Shown here: piece after piece, positions 1 to 5,313 of the stretch
How the letters are laid out: each line of letters begins with the position of its first letter
How positions within the stretch are numbered: the stretch's first letter is position 1
From: JASFJH01 sp050117725
GTDB taxonomy: Bacteria; Pseudomonadota; Gammaproteobacteria; AKS1
Direction of reading: 5' to 3'
DNA length: 6,343 bases
NCBI GenBank assembly: GCA_050117725.1
Contig: JASFME010000133.1
Coordinates: 1 to 6,343 of the forward strand
Made by a program: the position numbers and the translations under genes
Notes under the pieces: generated by a model
What the model was told of the DNA's origin: nothing
The model's input: the letters and a program-made list of their open reading frames with translations, nothing else
Database searches by the model: none

Positions 1-87
1 CGCTACGGCACTGGCAAGCGCCGCCACCAGCGCGCTGCGCTCACCCTGAAAGCCCGCATGAATGTCGGTGGTATTCAGATCAGTCAT
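1..87 (-). CDS. Unidentified protein, N-terminal fragment (runs off left edge)
   Basis: Reading the minus strand from an ATG at 87-85 gives 29 open codons to the window edge, beginning MTDLNTTDIHAGFQGERSAL and continuing into an alanine/valine-rich stretch that looks like the start of an amphipathic helix. The fragment is too short to assign to a family and I do not recognise it. Codon use is GC-rich like the neighbouring genes, and the only nearby competing ATG (other frame) meets a stop after 18 codons, which supports this frame. There is no convincing Shine-Dalgarno sequence upstream of the ATG. The gene points the same way as ppsA but lies 175 bases beyond its stop, with a palindromic repeat between them, so co-transcription is uncertain. 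It could be a false start of a gene whose true start lies elsewhere. Confidence 0.55.
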   Translation of the reverse strand, partial: MTDLNTTDIHAGFQGERSALVAALASAVA

Positions 88-98
88 GATTCGAGGAT

Positions 99-127
99 AG
101 CATAAGAGGTGAGGGGTGAGGGGTGAA
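99..127 (-). promoter_or_regulatory. Candidate sigma-70-type promoter for the left-edge gene
   Basis: On the minus strand, TTCACC (127-122, four of six matches to TTGACA) is followed by a 17-base spacer and TATGCT (104-99, four of six matches to TATAAT). Transcription would be expected to begin near base 92, only about five bases before the ATG at 87, implying a nearly leaderless message and fitting the missing ribosome binding site. The -35 hexamer falls in the last copy of a 7-bp tandem repeat. Both boxes are only moderate matches, so this is a candidate. Confidence 0.3.
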
Positions 128-128
128 C
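108..128. repeat. 7-bp tandem repeat, about three copies
   Basis: Two perfect copies of GGTGAGG (108-114 and 115-121) are followed by a third, degenerate copy, GGTGAAC (122-128). It is non-coding and lies between the left-edge gene and the palindromic element after ppsA. Copy number in such short arrays can vary by slippage. Its function is unknown. Confidence 0.6.
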
Positions 129-171
129 AGTTTGCAGTTGGCAGTGTACTTCACTTCCTTGACGGATCAGT

Positions 172-256
172 TGTAGGTCGGATTAGAGAGCGATAGCGAA
201 CGTAATCCGACATGTCGCTGTCGGCACACGTCACGGTGTTCCTGTGCCGACCTACA
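172..256. repeat. Nested palindromic (REP-like) intergenic element
   Basis: An outer 10-bp perfect inverted repeat, TGTAGGTCGG at 172-181 and its complement at 247-256, encloses two inner hairpins. The first pairs 177-185 with 203-211 (9 bp, core TCGGATTA/TAATCCGA). The second pairs 220-228 with 243-251 (9 bp, GTCGGCACA/TGTGCCGAC, 14-base loop). Outer and inner arms share bases, so the single strand can fold either as one long stem or as two hairpins. The element begins 6 bases past the ppsA stop codon, a usual place for REP-type sequences, which stabilise or end messages. No T-run follows it on the ppsA strand, so a classical intrinsic terminator is not supported. Multi-copy status cannot be seen from this window. 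Confidence 0.7.
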
Positions 257-262
257 CCTCCC

Positions 263-2635
263 TCACTGTTGTCCTTCCACTTCGACGACGACCTGCAACA
301 TGGGCAGCACGCTGTCCGGGTTCAGGGAGATGGAACTGATGCCCTGTTCGACCAGCCAGCGGGTGATCTCCGGGTAATCGGAAGGGGCCTGGCCGCAGAT
401 GCCGACATACTTGTCGGCTTTGTGGCAGGCATCGATCGCACGTTGCATGAGCGCCAGCACGGCCGGGTTGCGTTCATCAAAGCCACCGAGCAGGCCGGAG
501 TCGCGGTCCACGCCGAGCGTGAGCTGGGTCAGGTCGTTCGAACCGATGGAAAAGCCATCGAACAGGGCAAGGAACTCGTCGGCGAGCAGGGCGTTGGCCG
601 GGATCTCGCACATGAGGTAAATCTTCAAACCGTCCTGGCCGCGCTGCAGGCCGTTGTGCGCCATGAGTTCGAGGACGTGACGCGCCTCATCAATGCTGCG
701 CACGAATGGCACCATTAAGGACACATTATCCAGCCCCATGTCGCGGCGCACGCGTAGCAGGGCTTCACATTCGAGACCAAAACTGTCGGCGAAATCTTCA
801 TTGTAATAACGTGAGGCGCCGCGCAGACCGATCATCGGGTTTTCTTCTTCCGGTTCGAAGAACTTGCCGCCGATCAGCGCGGCATATTCATTCGATTTGA
901 AATCGCCGAGGCGGATGATCACCGGGCGTGGATAAAACGCGGCCGCAATCGTGCCGGCGCCTTCTGCCAGGCGCATAACGTAAAAGTCACGTGGCGACAG
1001 GTAACCGGCAGCGCGCTTGTTGATCTGTTTCTGCGTGGCTTCATCGATCGCTGCCGGCTCGAGGATCGCGCGCGGATGAATACCGATACTGTTGTTGATA
1101 ATAAACTCGAGTCGTGCCAGGCCGACACCGTCACAGGGCACCGCGGCAAAACCGAAGGCCTGGTCGGGGTTGGCCAGGTTCAGCATGATCTTTGTGTTCG
1201 GCTTTGTAATCGTGTCCAGTTGTACTGTATTGGTTTTATAGGGCAACAGGCCCCGGTAGATAAAGCCTGTATCACCCTCGGCACAGGAGATGGTGACTTC
1301 TTCACCCTCCTGGATCTTGCGCGTTGCCTTGGCTGTACCGACCACGGCCGGAATACCGAGTTCACGCGCAACGATCGCGGCATGACAGGTACGACCACCG
1401 CGGTTCGTGACAATCGCCGCGGCACGTTTCATAACCGGTTCCCAGTCCGGATCGGTGATGTCGGTGACGAGCACCTCGCCGGCCTCGAGCGAATGCATGT
1501 CTTTCGCTTCGAGAATAATGCGCGCCTTGCCGGCGGCGATCTTGCGACCGATACTGCGGCCACTGACGATGACATCGCCGCGTTGTTCGAGTTCATACTC
1601 GATCAACTCGTTAGCATTTGCCGTGGTGTGAACGGTTTCCGGGCGGGCCTGCAAGATGTACAGCAGGCCATCGTTACCATCACGGGCCCATTCAATGTCC
1701 ATTGGCTTGTCGTAGTGCTGCTCGATGGCCATGGCCTGGCGGGCCAGTTCCAGTACTTCTTCATCGTTGAGGGAAAAACGGAAACGGTCATTCATGTGCA
1801 CGGGCACGTTACGCGTTGACAGGCCCGCCGCGCCATCCTGGCTGTACACCATCTTCAGTGCCTTGTCCCCGAGCTGGCGTTTCAGGATAGAGCGATGCCC
1901 TTTGGTCAGGCCCGGTTTGTAGACACAGAATTCATCCGGGTTCACTGTACCCTGCACAACGTTTTCACCCAGGCCCCAGGCGGAGGTGATCGTCACTACA
2001 TCGCGGAAGCCGCTTTCGGTATCGAGCGTGAACATGACACCTGAGGCGCCGATGTCGGAGCGCACCATTTTCTGCACGCCCAGCGACAGCGCGACATCCA
2101 TGTGACTGAAGCCCTTATCAATACGGTAGGCAATCGCGCGGTCGGTAAACAGTGACGAGTAGGTACGCTTGCAGCTCGCGATCAGGTTTTCGGCGCCGCG
2201 AATATTCAGCCAGGTTTCCTGCTGGCCGGCAAACGAGGCACTCGGCAGGTCTTCTGCGGTGGCCGAACTGCGCACCGCGACATCAGTGTTTGCGCCGTAT
2301 TCTTCGCATAGCTTGATGTAGGCCTGCTTGATATCGGCGGTGAGGTCTTCCGGCATCTCGGCGTGCATAATCCAGTCGCGGATTTGCCGACCGGTTTCCC
2401 CCAGGCCATGCAGGTCTTCTCGATCAAGCCGGTCGAGGATCTCGGTAATGGGCTCACGCAGCCGGTTGTGATCGAGAAAGTGCCACCAGGCATCCGAGGT
2501 CGTGGCGAAACCATTCGGTACGCTCACCCCGGCTGCCTTCAACTGGCTGTACATTTCCCCGAGCGATGCGTTTTTTCCACCGACAATCGGTACATCGCCC
2601 ATTCCCAGTTCCTTGAATTGTTTGATGTACTGCAT
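263..2635 (-). CDS. ppsA: Phosphoenolpyruvate synthase (pyruvate, water dikinase)
   Basis: Cytosolic gluconeogenic enzyme: pyruvate + ATP + water gives PEP + AMP + phosphate, by way of a phosphohistidine. From the chosen ATG the protein has 790 residues, close to the 792 of E. coli PpsA. The N-terminal ATP-grasp-like domain spans about 1-335, with GGKNASLGEM at 19-28 and the RSSATAEDLP loop at 122-131. The swivelling phosphohistidine domain is about 355-460 and contains GGRTCHAAI, with catalytic His418. The C-terminal PEP/pyruvate barrel is about 480-785, with GSNDLTQLTLGVDRD (698-712) and catalytic Cys747 in GICGQ. Thr416, two residues before the histidine, matches the residue that the PpsR regulatory kinase/phosphorylase modifies in E. 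coli; no ppsR gene is in the window. An in-frame GTG at 2683 would add 16 residues, but no ribosome binding site precedes it, whereas GGAGG lies 12 bases before the ATG at 2635, a slightly long spacing. The gene is divergent from the aminotransferase. Confidence 0.97.
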   Translation of the reverse strand: MQYIKQFKELGMGDVPIVGGKNASLGEMYSQLKAAGVSVPNGFATTSDAWWHFLDHNRLREPITEILDRLDREDLHGLGETGRQIRDWIMHAEMPEDLTADIKQAYIKLCEEYGANTDVAVRSSATAEDLPSASFAGQQETWLNIRGAENLIASCKRTYSSLFTDRAIAYRIDKGFSHMDVALSLGVQKMVRSDIGASGVMFTLDTESGFRDVVTITSAWGLGENVVQGTVNPDEFCVYKPGLTKGHRSILKRQLGDKALKMVYSQDGAAGLSTRNVPVHMNDRFRFSLNDEEVLELARQAMAIEQHYDKPMDIEWARDGNDGLLYILQARPETVHTTANANELIEYELEQRGDVIVSGRSIGRKIAAGKARIILEAKDMHSLEAGEVLVTDITDPDWEPVMKRAAAIVTNRGGRTCHAAIVARELGIPAVVGTAKATRKIQEGEEVTISCAEGDTGFIYRGLLPYKTNTVQLDTITKPNTKIMLNLANPDQAFGFAAVPCDGVGLARLEFIINNSIGIHPRAILEPAAIDEATQKQINKRAAGYLSPRDFYVMRLAEGAGTIAAAFYPRPVIIRLGDFKSNEYAALIGGKFFEPEEENPMIGLRGASRYYNEDFADSFGLECEALLRVRRDMGLDNVSLMVPFVRSIDEARHVLELMAHNGLQRGQDGLKIYLMCEIPANALLADEFLALFDGFSIGSNDLTQLTLGVDRDSGLLGGFDERNPAVLALMQRAIDACHKADKYVGICGQAPSDYPEITRWLVEQGISSISLNPDSVLPMLQVVVEVEGQQ

Positions 2636-2774
2636 GGGAATAGCTGGCCTCCATAACTGGAAATTATTTGTATTTTGCGACACACTTGCGCGCCATTATT
2701 ATTAATTGACTGAATCAGGCGGGTATTCTCGCCAGTGTGTATGTCCTTTTCATGACATCCTATGAGGCAAAACA
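2636..2774. promoter_or_regulatory. Divergent ppsA / aminotransferase intergenic region
   Basis: This 139-base spacer must carry the 5' signals of both flanking genes. It is AT-rich near 2660-2710. Visible elements are an inverted repeat ATGTC-N8-GACAT (2741-2745 and 2754-2758) just ahead of the aminotransferase ribosome binding site, a small hairpin GGCGGG-TATT-TTCTCGCC-like pairing of 2718-2723 with 2728-2733 (one G-T pair), TTGACT at 2706-2711 on the plus strand without a well-spaced -10, and TAATAAT at 2702-2696 on the minus strand without a good -35. I could not assign either promoter. The short inverted repeat could be an operator, but its arms are only 5 bp. Confidence 0.4.
2764..2767 (+). 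promoter_or_regulatory. Ribosome binding site of the aminotransferase gene
   Basis: GAGG lies 7 bases before the ATG at 2775, which fixes the start of the aminotransferase. No alternative upstream start in this frame has comparable support. Confidence 0.6.
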
Positions 2775-3956
2775 ATGAGTAGCAAGTCATTTCACCCTCC
2801 CGTTCGCACCCTGATGGGCCCGGGCCCGTCTGATGTAAACCCGCGTATTCTCGAGGCCATGTCGCGTCCGACCATCGGCCATCTCGATCCCGTGTTTGTC
2901 GAGATGATGGATGAAATGAAAGGACTGCTGCAGTACGCCTTCCAGACCGAAAATGCACTGACCATGCCGGTATCGGCTCCGGGTTCGGCGGGCATGGAAA
3001 CCTGTTTCGCCAACCTCGTGGAAAAGGACGACAAGGTGATCGTGTGCCGTAACGGTGTGTTCGGCATGCGCATGACCGAGAACGTCGAGCGTTGTGGTGG
3101 TGAGGCGGTCCTCATCGATGATGAATGGGGCAAGCCGGTTGACCCGGCCAAGGTCGAAGATGCACTCAAGGCCCACCCCGATGCGAAGATCGTCGCTTTC
3201 GTCCACGCCGAAACCTCGACCGGCGCGCAGAGTGATGTAAAGACAATCTGCGAGCTGGCCCGCCAGCATGACTGCCTGACAATTGTCGATGCCGTGACTT
3301 CACTTGGAGGCACGCCGCTCAAGGTCGACGAGTGGGGCATCGATGCGATCTACTCCGGTACGCAGAAGTGCCTGTCCTGCACGCCGGGCCTGTCGCCGAT
3401 CAGTTTCAGTGAGCGTGCGCTGGACAAGGTCAAGAACCGCGCCAGCAAGGTACAGAGCTGGTTCCTCGATCTGAACCTGGTCATGGGCTACTGGGGTGGC
3501 GGTGCCAAGCGTGCTTACCACCATACCGCGCCGATCAATGCACTGTATGGTTTGCACGAAGCCCTCGTCATCCTGCAGGAAGAAGGGCTGGAAAACGCCT
3601 GGGCCCGGCATGCCCATCATCACAATGCACTGAAGGCCGGCCTCGAGGCCATGGGCCTGCGTTTCATCGTGGATGAGGCGCACCGCCTGCCGCAGCTCAA
3701 CTCGGTTACGATCCCGGACGGCATCGATGACGCCGCCGTGCGCAGCCGCCTGCTTAACGACTACAACCTGGAAATCGGTGCCGGTCTCGGCGATCTTGCC
3801 GGCAAGGTCTGGCGTATCGGCCTGATGGGCTTTGCCGCCAACCAGAAGAACGTGCTGTTCTGCCTGCAATCCCTCGATGGCGTACTCACTGACATGGGTG
3901 CCGACATCAACAGTGGCGCCGCCGTGAAGGCCGCGCAGGCGTACTACGCAACATAA
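2775..3956 (+). CDS. Alanine/serine-glyoxylate aminotransferase (class V, PLP-dependent)
   Basis: Cytosolic fold-type I, class V aminotransferase of 393 residues, nearly the length of human AGXT (392). The likely reaction moves the amino group of alanine or serine to glyoxylate, giving glycine plus pyruvate or hydroxypyruvate. Key residues: N-terminal MGPGPSDVNPR (14-24) typical of the family; GSAGMET (70-76) near the cofactor phosphate; Asp172 in VDAVTSLGG, which pairs with the pyridine nitrogen; Lys198 in YSGTQKCL, the Schiff-base lysine; YHHTAP (248-253); and Arg347 in WRIGLMG, equivalent to the substrate carboxylate-binding arginine of human AGT. The residue after the lysine is Cys, where human AGT has Ala. 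The start is supported by GAGG 7 bases upstream, and the gene ends in a strong terminator, so it appears monocistronic. Sequence alone does not separate alanine- from serine-preferring enzymes, or from the related 2-aminoethylphosphonate and phosphoserine groups, though the AGT-like motifs favour glyoxylate use. Confidence 0.9.
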   Translation: MSSKSFHPPVRTLMGPGPSDVNPRILEAMSRPTIGHLDPVFVEMMDEMKGLLQYAFQTENALTMPVSAPGSAGMETCFANLVEKDDKVIVCRNGVFGMRMTENVERCGGEAVLIDDEWGKPVDPAKVEDALKAHPDAKIVAFVHAETSTGAQSDVKTICELARQHDCLTIVDAVTSLGGTPLKVDEWGIDAIYSGTQKCLSCTPGLSPISFSERALDKVKNRASKVQSWFLDLNLVMGYWGGGAKRAYHHTAPINALYGLHEALVILQEEGLENAWARHAHHHNALKAGLEAMGLRFIVDEAHRLPQLNSVTIPDGIDDAAVRSRLLNDYNLEIGAGLGDLAGKVWRIGLMGFAANQKNVLFCLQSLDGVLTDMGADINSGAAVKAAQAYYAT

Positions 3957-3981
3957 ATAGTGCGTCGCAGCCAACGCGCAG

Positions 3982-4008
3982 AAAGCCGGCCTCGTGCCGG
4001 CTTTTTTT
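3982..4008 (+). terminator. Intrinsic (rho-independent) terminator
   Basis: AAAGCCGGC (3982-3990) pairs perfectly with GCCGGCTTT (3996-4004) across a 5-base loop, and a run of seven T residues fills 4002-4008. It lies 26 bases past the aminotransferase stop codon. The A-run before the stem is short, so it is mainly a plus-strand terminator. It separates the aminotransferase from the downstream membrane-protein gene. Confidence 0.92.
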
Positions 4009-4240
4009 ATTCCCGGATTATGTCTTGCAGTCATGCCGCAAGCAGATTATGTTGTTAACTACCTGAAAAATGGAATAAATAACAAGCGGGAAACAACGGT
4101 TAATTATAATATCCCTCATAATACGGAACTGGCAAAGCGTATGACTTCGATTGCTACTATGCTGTTATAAGATATACCCCGGCTTGCACTGCGGGTTTTA
4201 TCTTCAGGTTTTGTGTGTATTGAATGGGGGTAATTGCCGG
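4009..4240 (+). promoter_or_regulatory. AT-rich spacer upstream of the DUF502 gene
   Basis: This 232-base stretch lies between the terminator and the DUF502 start and is much richer in A and T than the coding regions. A perfect TATAAT is at 4105-4110, but no recognisable -35 box lies 16-18 bases upstream. A second candidate is ATGACT (4141-4146) with TATAAG (4166-4171) at a 19-base spacing, which would give a leader of about 60 bases. One of these probably drives the DUF502 gene, because the preceding gene ends in a strong terminator. Apart from the doubtful short reading frame, I see nothing else here. Confidence 0.35.
4033..4170 (+). CDS. Doubtful 45-residue small open reading frame
   Basis: An ATG at 4033 opens 45 codons ending in TAA at 4168-4170 within the AT-rich spacer after the terminator. 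The product would be hydrophilic and asparagine-rich (begins MPQADYVVNYLKNGINNK) and would end in MTSIATMLL. I recognise no family. No ribosome binding site precedes the ATG. The frame is in fact open back to 3961, through the terminator stem, which suggests that some of its length is chance. Its base composition differs from the flanking genes. It may be a small protein, the remnant of a decayed gene, or nothing; I lean towards chance or relic. Confidence 0.15.
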   Translation: MPQADYVVNYLKNGINNKRETTVNYNIPHNTELAKRMTSIATMLL

Positions 4241-4870
4241 ATGCTGAAGTTTATAAGCAGAAATTTTTTTACCGGCCTGGTGACTATCCTGCCGGTCGCG
4301 CTGACCCTGTATCTTCTCTACTGGCTGGCGGTGTCGGCGGAGGCCGTGCTCGGCGGCATGATTCGCCTGGTCTTGCCGGAGCAACTGTACTGGCCGGGAA
4401 TGGGGGTTATCGCGGGCCTGCTCGCCGTGTTTGTGATCGGCCTGCTCATGCATGCCTACCTGATCCAGCGTCTGTTTTCCCTGGGCGAGCAGCTTTTTTA
4501 CCGTATGCCGGTCATTAATTCGGTATACCGCTCGATACGCGATTTTTTCGAGTATTTTTCGCCGGACAGGAAAAAGGAATTTGAACAGGTGGTAGCCGTG
4601 TCGATTGCCGGAACGGGTATGGAGGTGATCGGGTTTGTCACCCAGGCGTCTCCGGAAAAGCTGCCAGAAGATTTTCGGGGTGAAGACAGTGTTCTTGTCT
4701 ATATACCTTTGAGTTACATGATAGGCGGTTACGCGGTACTCATGCCGCGCAGCGCGGTGCGGCCACTGGCTATGAGTATGGAAGACGCGATGCGCTTTAC
4801 CCTGACGGCGGGTGTTGCAGGAACAACCCCTGTACCCGTTGCCAGGGAAAAGGCGGACAAAACAGGGTAA
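4241..4870 (+). CDS. DUF502 family inner-membrane protein
   Basis: A 209-residue protein of the DUF502 (COG2928) family, widespread in bacteria and of unsettled molecular role. It starts MLKFISRNFFTGLVTILPVA, typical of the family. Two transmembrane helices are visible at about 10-32 and 52-74, followed by the conserved RMPVINSVYRSIRDF segment (88-102) and a soluble part with IGFVT (130-134), VYIP (153-156) and GGYAVLMP (162-169), then MSMEDAMRF (178-186). The ATG at 4241 fits the family's usual N-terminus and has GGGGG ten bases upstream; an in-frame TTG at 4151 would add 30 residues that look unlike a membrane-protein N-terminus. A gap of 65 bases separates it from the next plus-strand gene, with no terminator, so the two may be co-transcribed. 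The family name is secure; function is not known to me. Confidence 0.88.
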   Translation: MLKFISRNFFTGLVTILPVALTLYLLYWLAVSAEAVLGGMIRLVLPEQLYWPGMGVIAGLLAVFVIGLLMHAYLIQRLFSLGEQLFYRMPVINSVYRSIRDFFEYFSPDRKKEFEQVVAVSIAGTGMEVIGFVTQASPEKLPEDFRGEDSVLVYIPLSYMIGGYAVLMPRSAVRPLAMSMEDAMRFTLTAGVAGTTPVPVAREKADKTG

Positions 4871-4911
4871 CGCCGTTCAATGTTTCTGAAAGCAGTACAG
4901 CGGGTTCATGG

Positions 4912-4926
4912 CTGTGCATCGCACAG
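4912..4926 (+). other. Small hairpin abutting the next ribosome binding site
   Basis: CTGTGC (4912-4917) and GCACAG (4921-4926) form a perfect 6-bp stem with a 3-base ATC loop. The stem ends directly at the purine-rich GGGAGGGGAG that serves the gene at 4936. There is no T-run, so it is not a terminator. In RNA it could keep the ribosome binding site exposed, or mark a processing point between the DUF502 message and the small gene; either role is inference. Confidence 0.4.
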
Positions 4927-4935
4927 GGAGGGGAG

Positions 4936-5289
4936 ATGATGATGCTGGATGCAATGATAAAAAAGTTTGCTATCCCGCTAATGATTTGCTTCTTACCTGC
5001 GGGAATGTGTCTCGCCGGTACAGCCGGCTGGTCTGATTATGGTCGCGTACTCGCGTTGCAGGCTACAACGCATGGCCGCTTCCTGGTCAGGCTCGAGTTG
5101 CCGGCAAATCCGTCAGGTTGCAGGGACAAGGATTGGTTTTATCGTGATTATGGCGGTGAAGGTCCGGAGTACATGTACCAGACGCTGTTAACTGCGTTGA
5201 CCATGGACAAACCGGTGCGGGTCTATGTGACAGGCGTGTGTGACCTGAACGGCTATGCCGAGATAACGACGGTACGGATTGCGCCGTAA
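4936..5289 (+). CDS. Small exported protein of unknown function
   Basis: A 117-residue protein I cannot place in a named family. It has a signal peptide: lysines at 9-10, a hydrophobic core at 11-22, and a probable signal peptidase I site after CLA at 25-27. Cys25 is not in a proper lipobox, so a lipoprotein is unlikely. The mature part of about 90 residues has two cysteines, Cys62 and Cys102, that could form a disulfide in the periplasm, and alternates short beta-like stretches (GRFLVRLEL at 47-55, VRVYVTGVCDL at 94-104, EITTVRIAP at 109-117), suggesting a small beta-rich domain. A strong purine-rich ribosome binding site is at 4925-4935. Three ATGs occur in a row; the second (4939) or third (4942) gives better spacing from GGAGG than the first. 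It may share a transcript with the DUF502 gene and ends 24 bases before the convergent phosphoglucomutase gene. Confidence 0.85.
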   Translation: MMMLDAMIKKFAIPLMICFLPAGMCLAGTAGWSDYGRVLALQATTHGRFLVRLELPANPSGCRDKDWFYRDYGGEGPEYMYQTLLTALTMDKPVRVYVTGVCDLNGYAEITTVRIAP

Positions 5290-5313
5290 CGGACAGGCTG
5301 ACGGCGTGCCGGT

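Noticed and set aside
212..718. Plus-strand reading frame of 168 codons beginning in the palindromic element
   Set aside because: It is the antisense shadow of the ppsA 3' end, and its start lies inside the repeat.
728..736. DnaA-box-like TTATCCA sequence
   Set aside because: It is a single imperfect match inside ppsA coding sequence, with no cluster of boxes or AT-rich unwinding region nearby.
1076..1819. Long plus-strand reading frame of 247 codons
   Set aside because: It lies wholly antisense to ppsA, whose motifs and catalytic residues are intact; the GC-rich complementary strand easily produces such frames, and it resembles no family.
2718..2733. Hairpin between ppsA and the aminotransferase as a terminator or riboswitch
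   Set aside because: The stem is only 6 bp with a G-T pair, has no T-run, and the spacer is too short and plain for a known riboswitch.
2716..2733. Sigma-54-like GG...GC pattern on the minus strand upstream of ppsA
   Set aside because: The distance between the GG and GC elements is off by one from the required spacing, and the flanking consensus is missing.
3300..4034. Long minus-strand reading frame of 244 codons
   Set aside because: It is antisense to the aminotransferase and crosses the intrinsic terminator; no ribosome binding site or family resemblance.
4141..4170. Nine-residue leader peptide frame ending in TAA
   Set aside because: It has no ribosome binding site and no following attenuator structure; it is merely the end of the longer doubtful frame.
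5290..5313. Shared bidirectional terminator between the two convergent genes
   Set aside because: The 24 bases contain no stem with a usable loop and no T-run on either strand.
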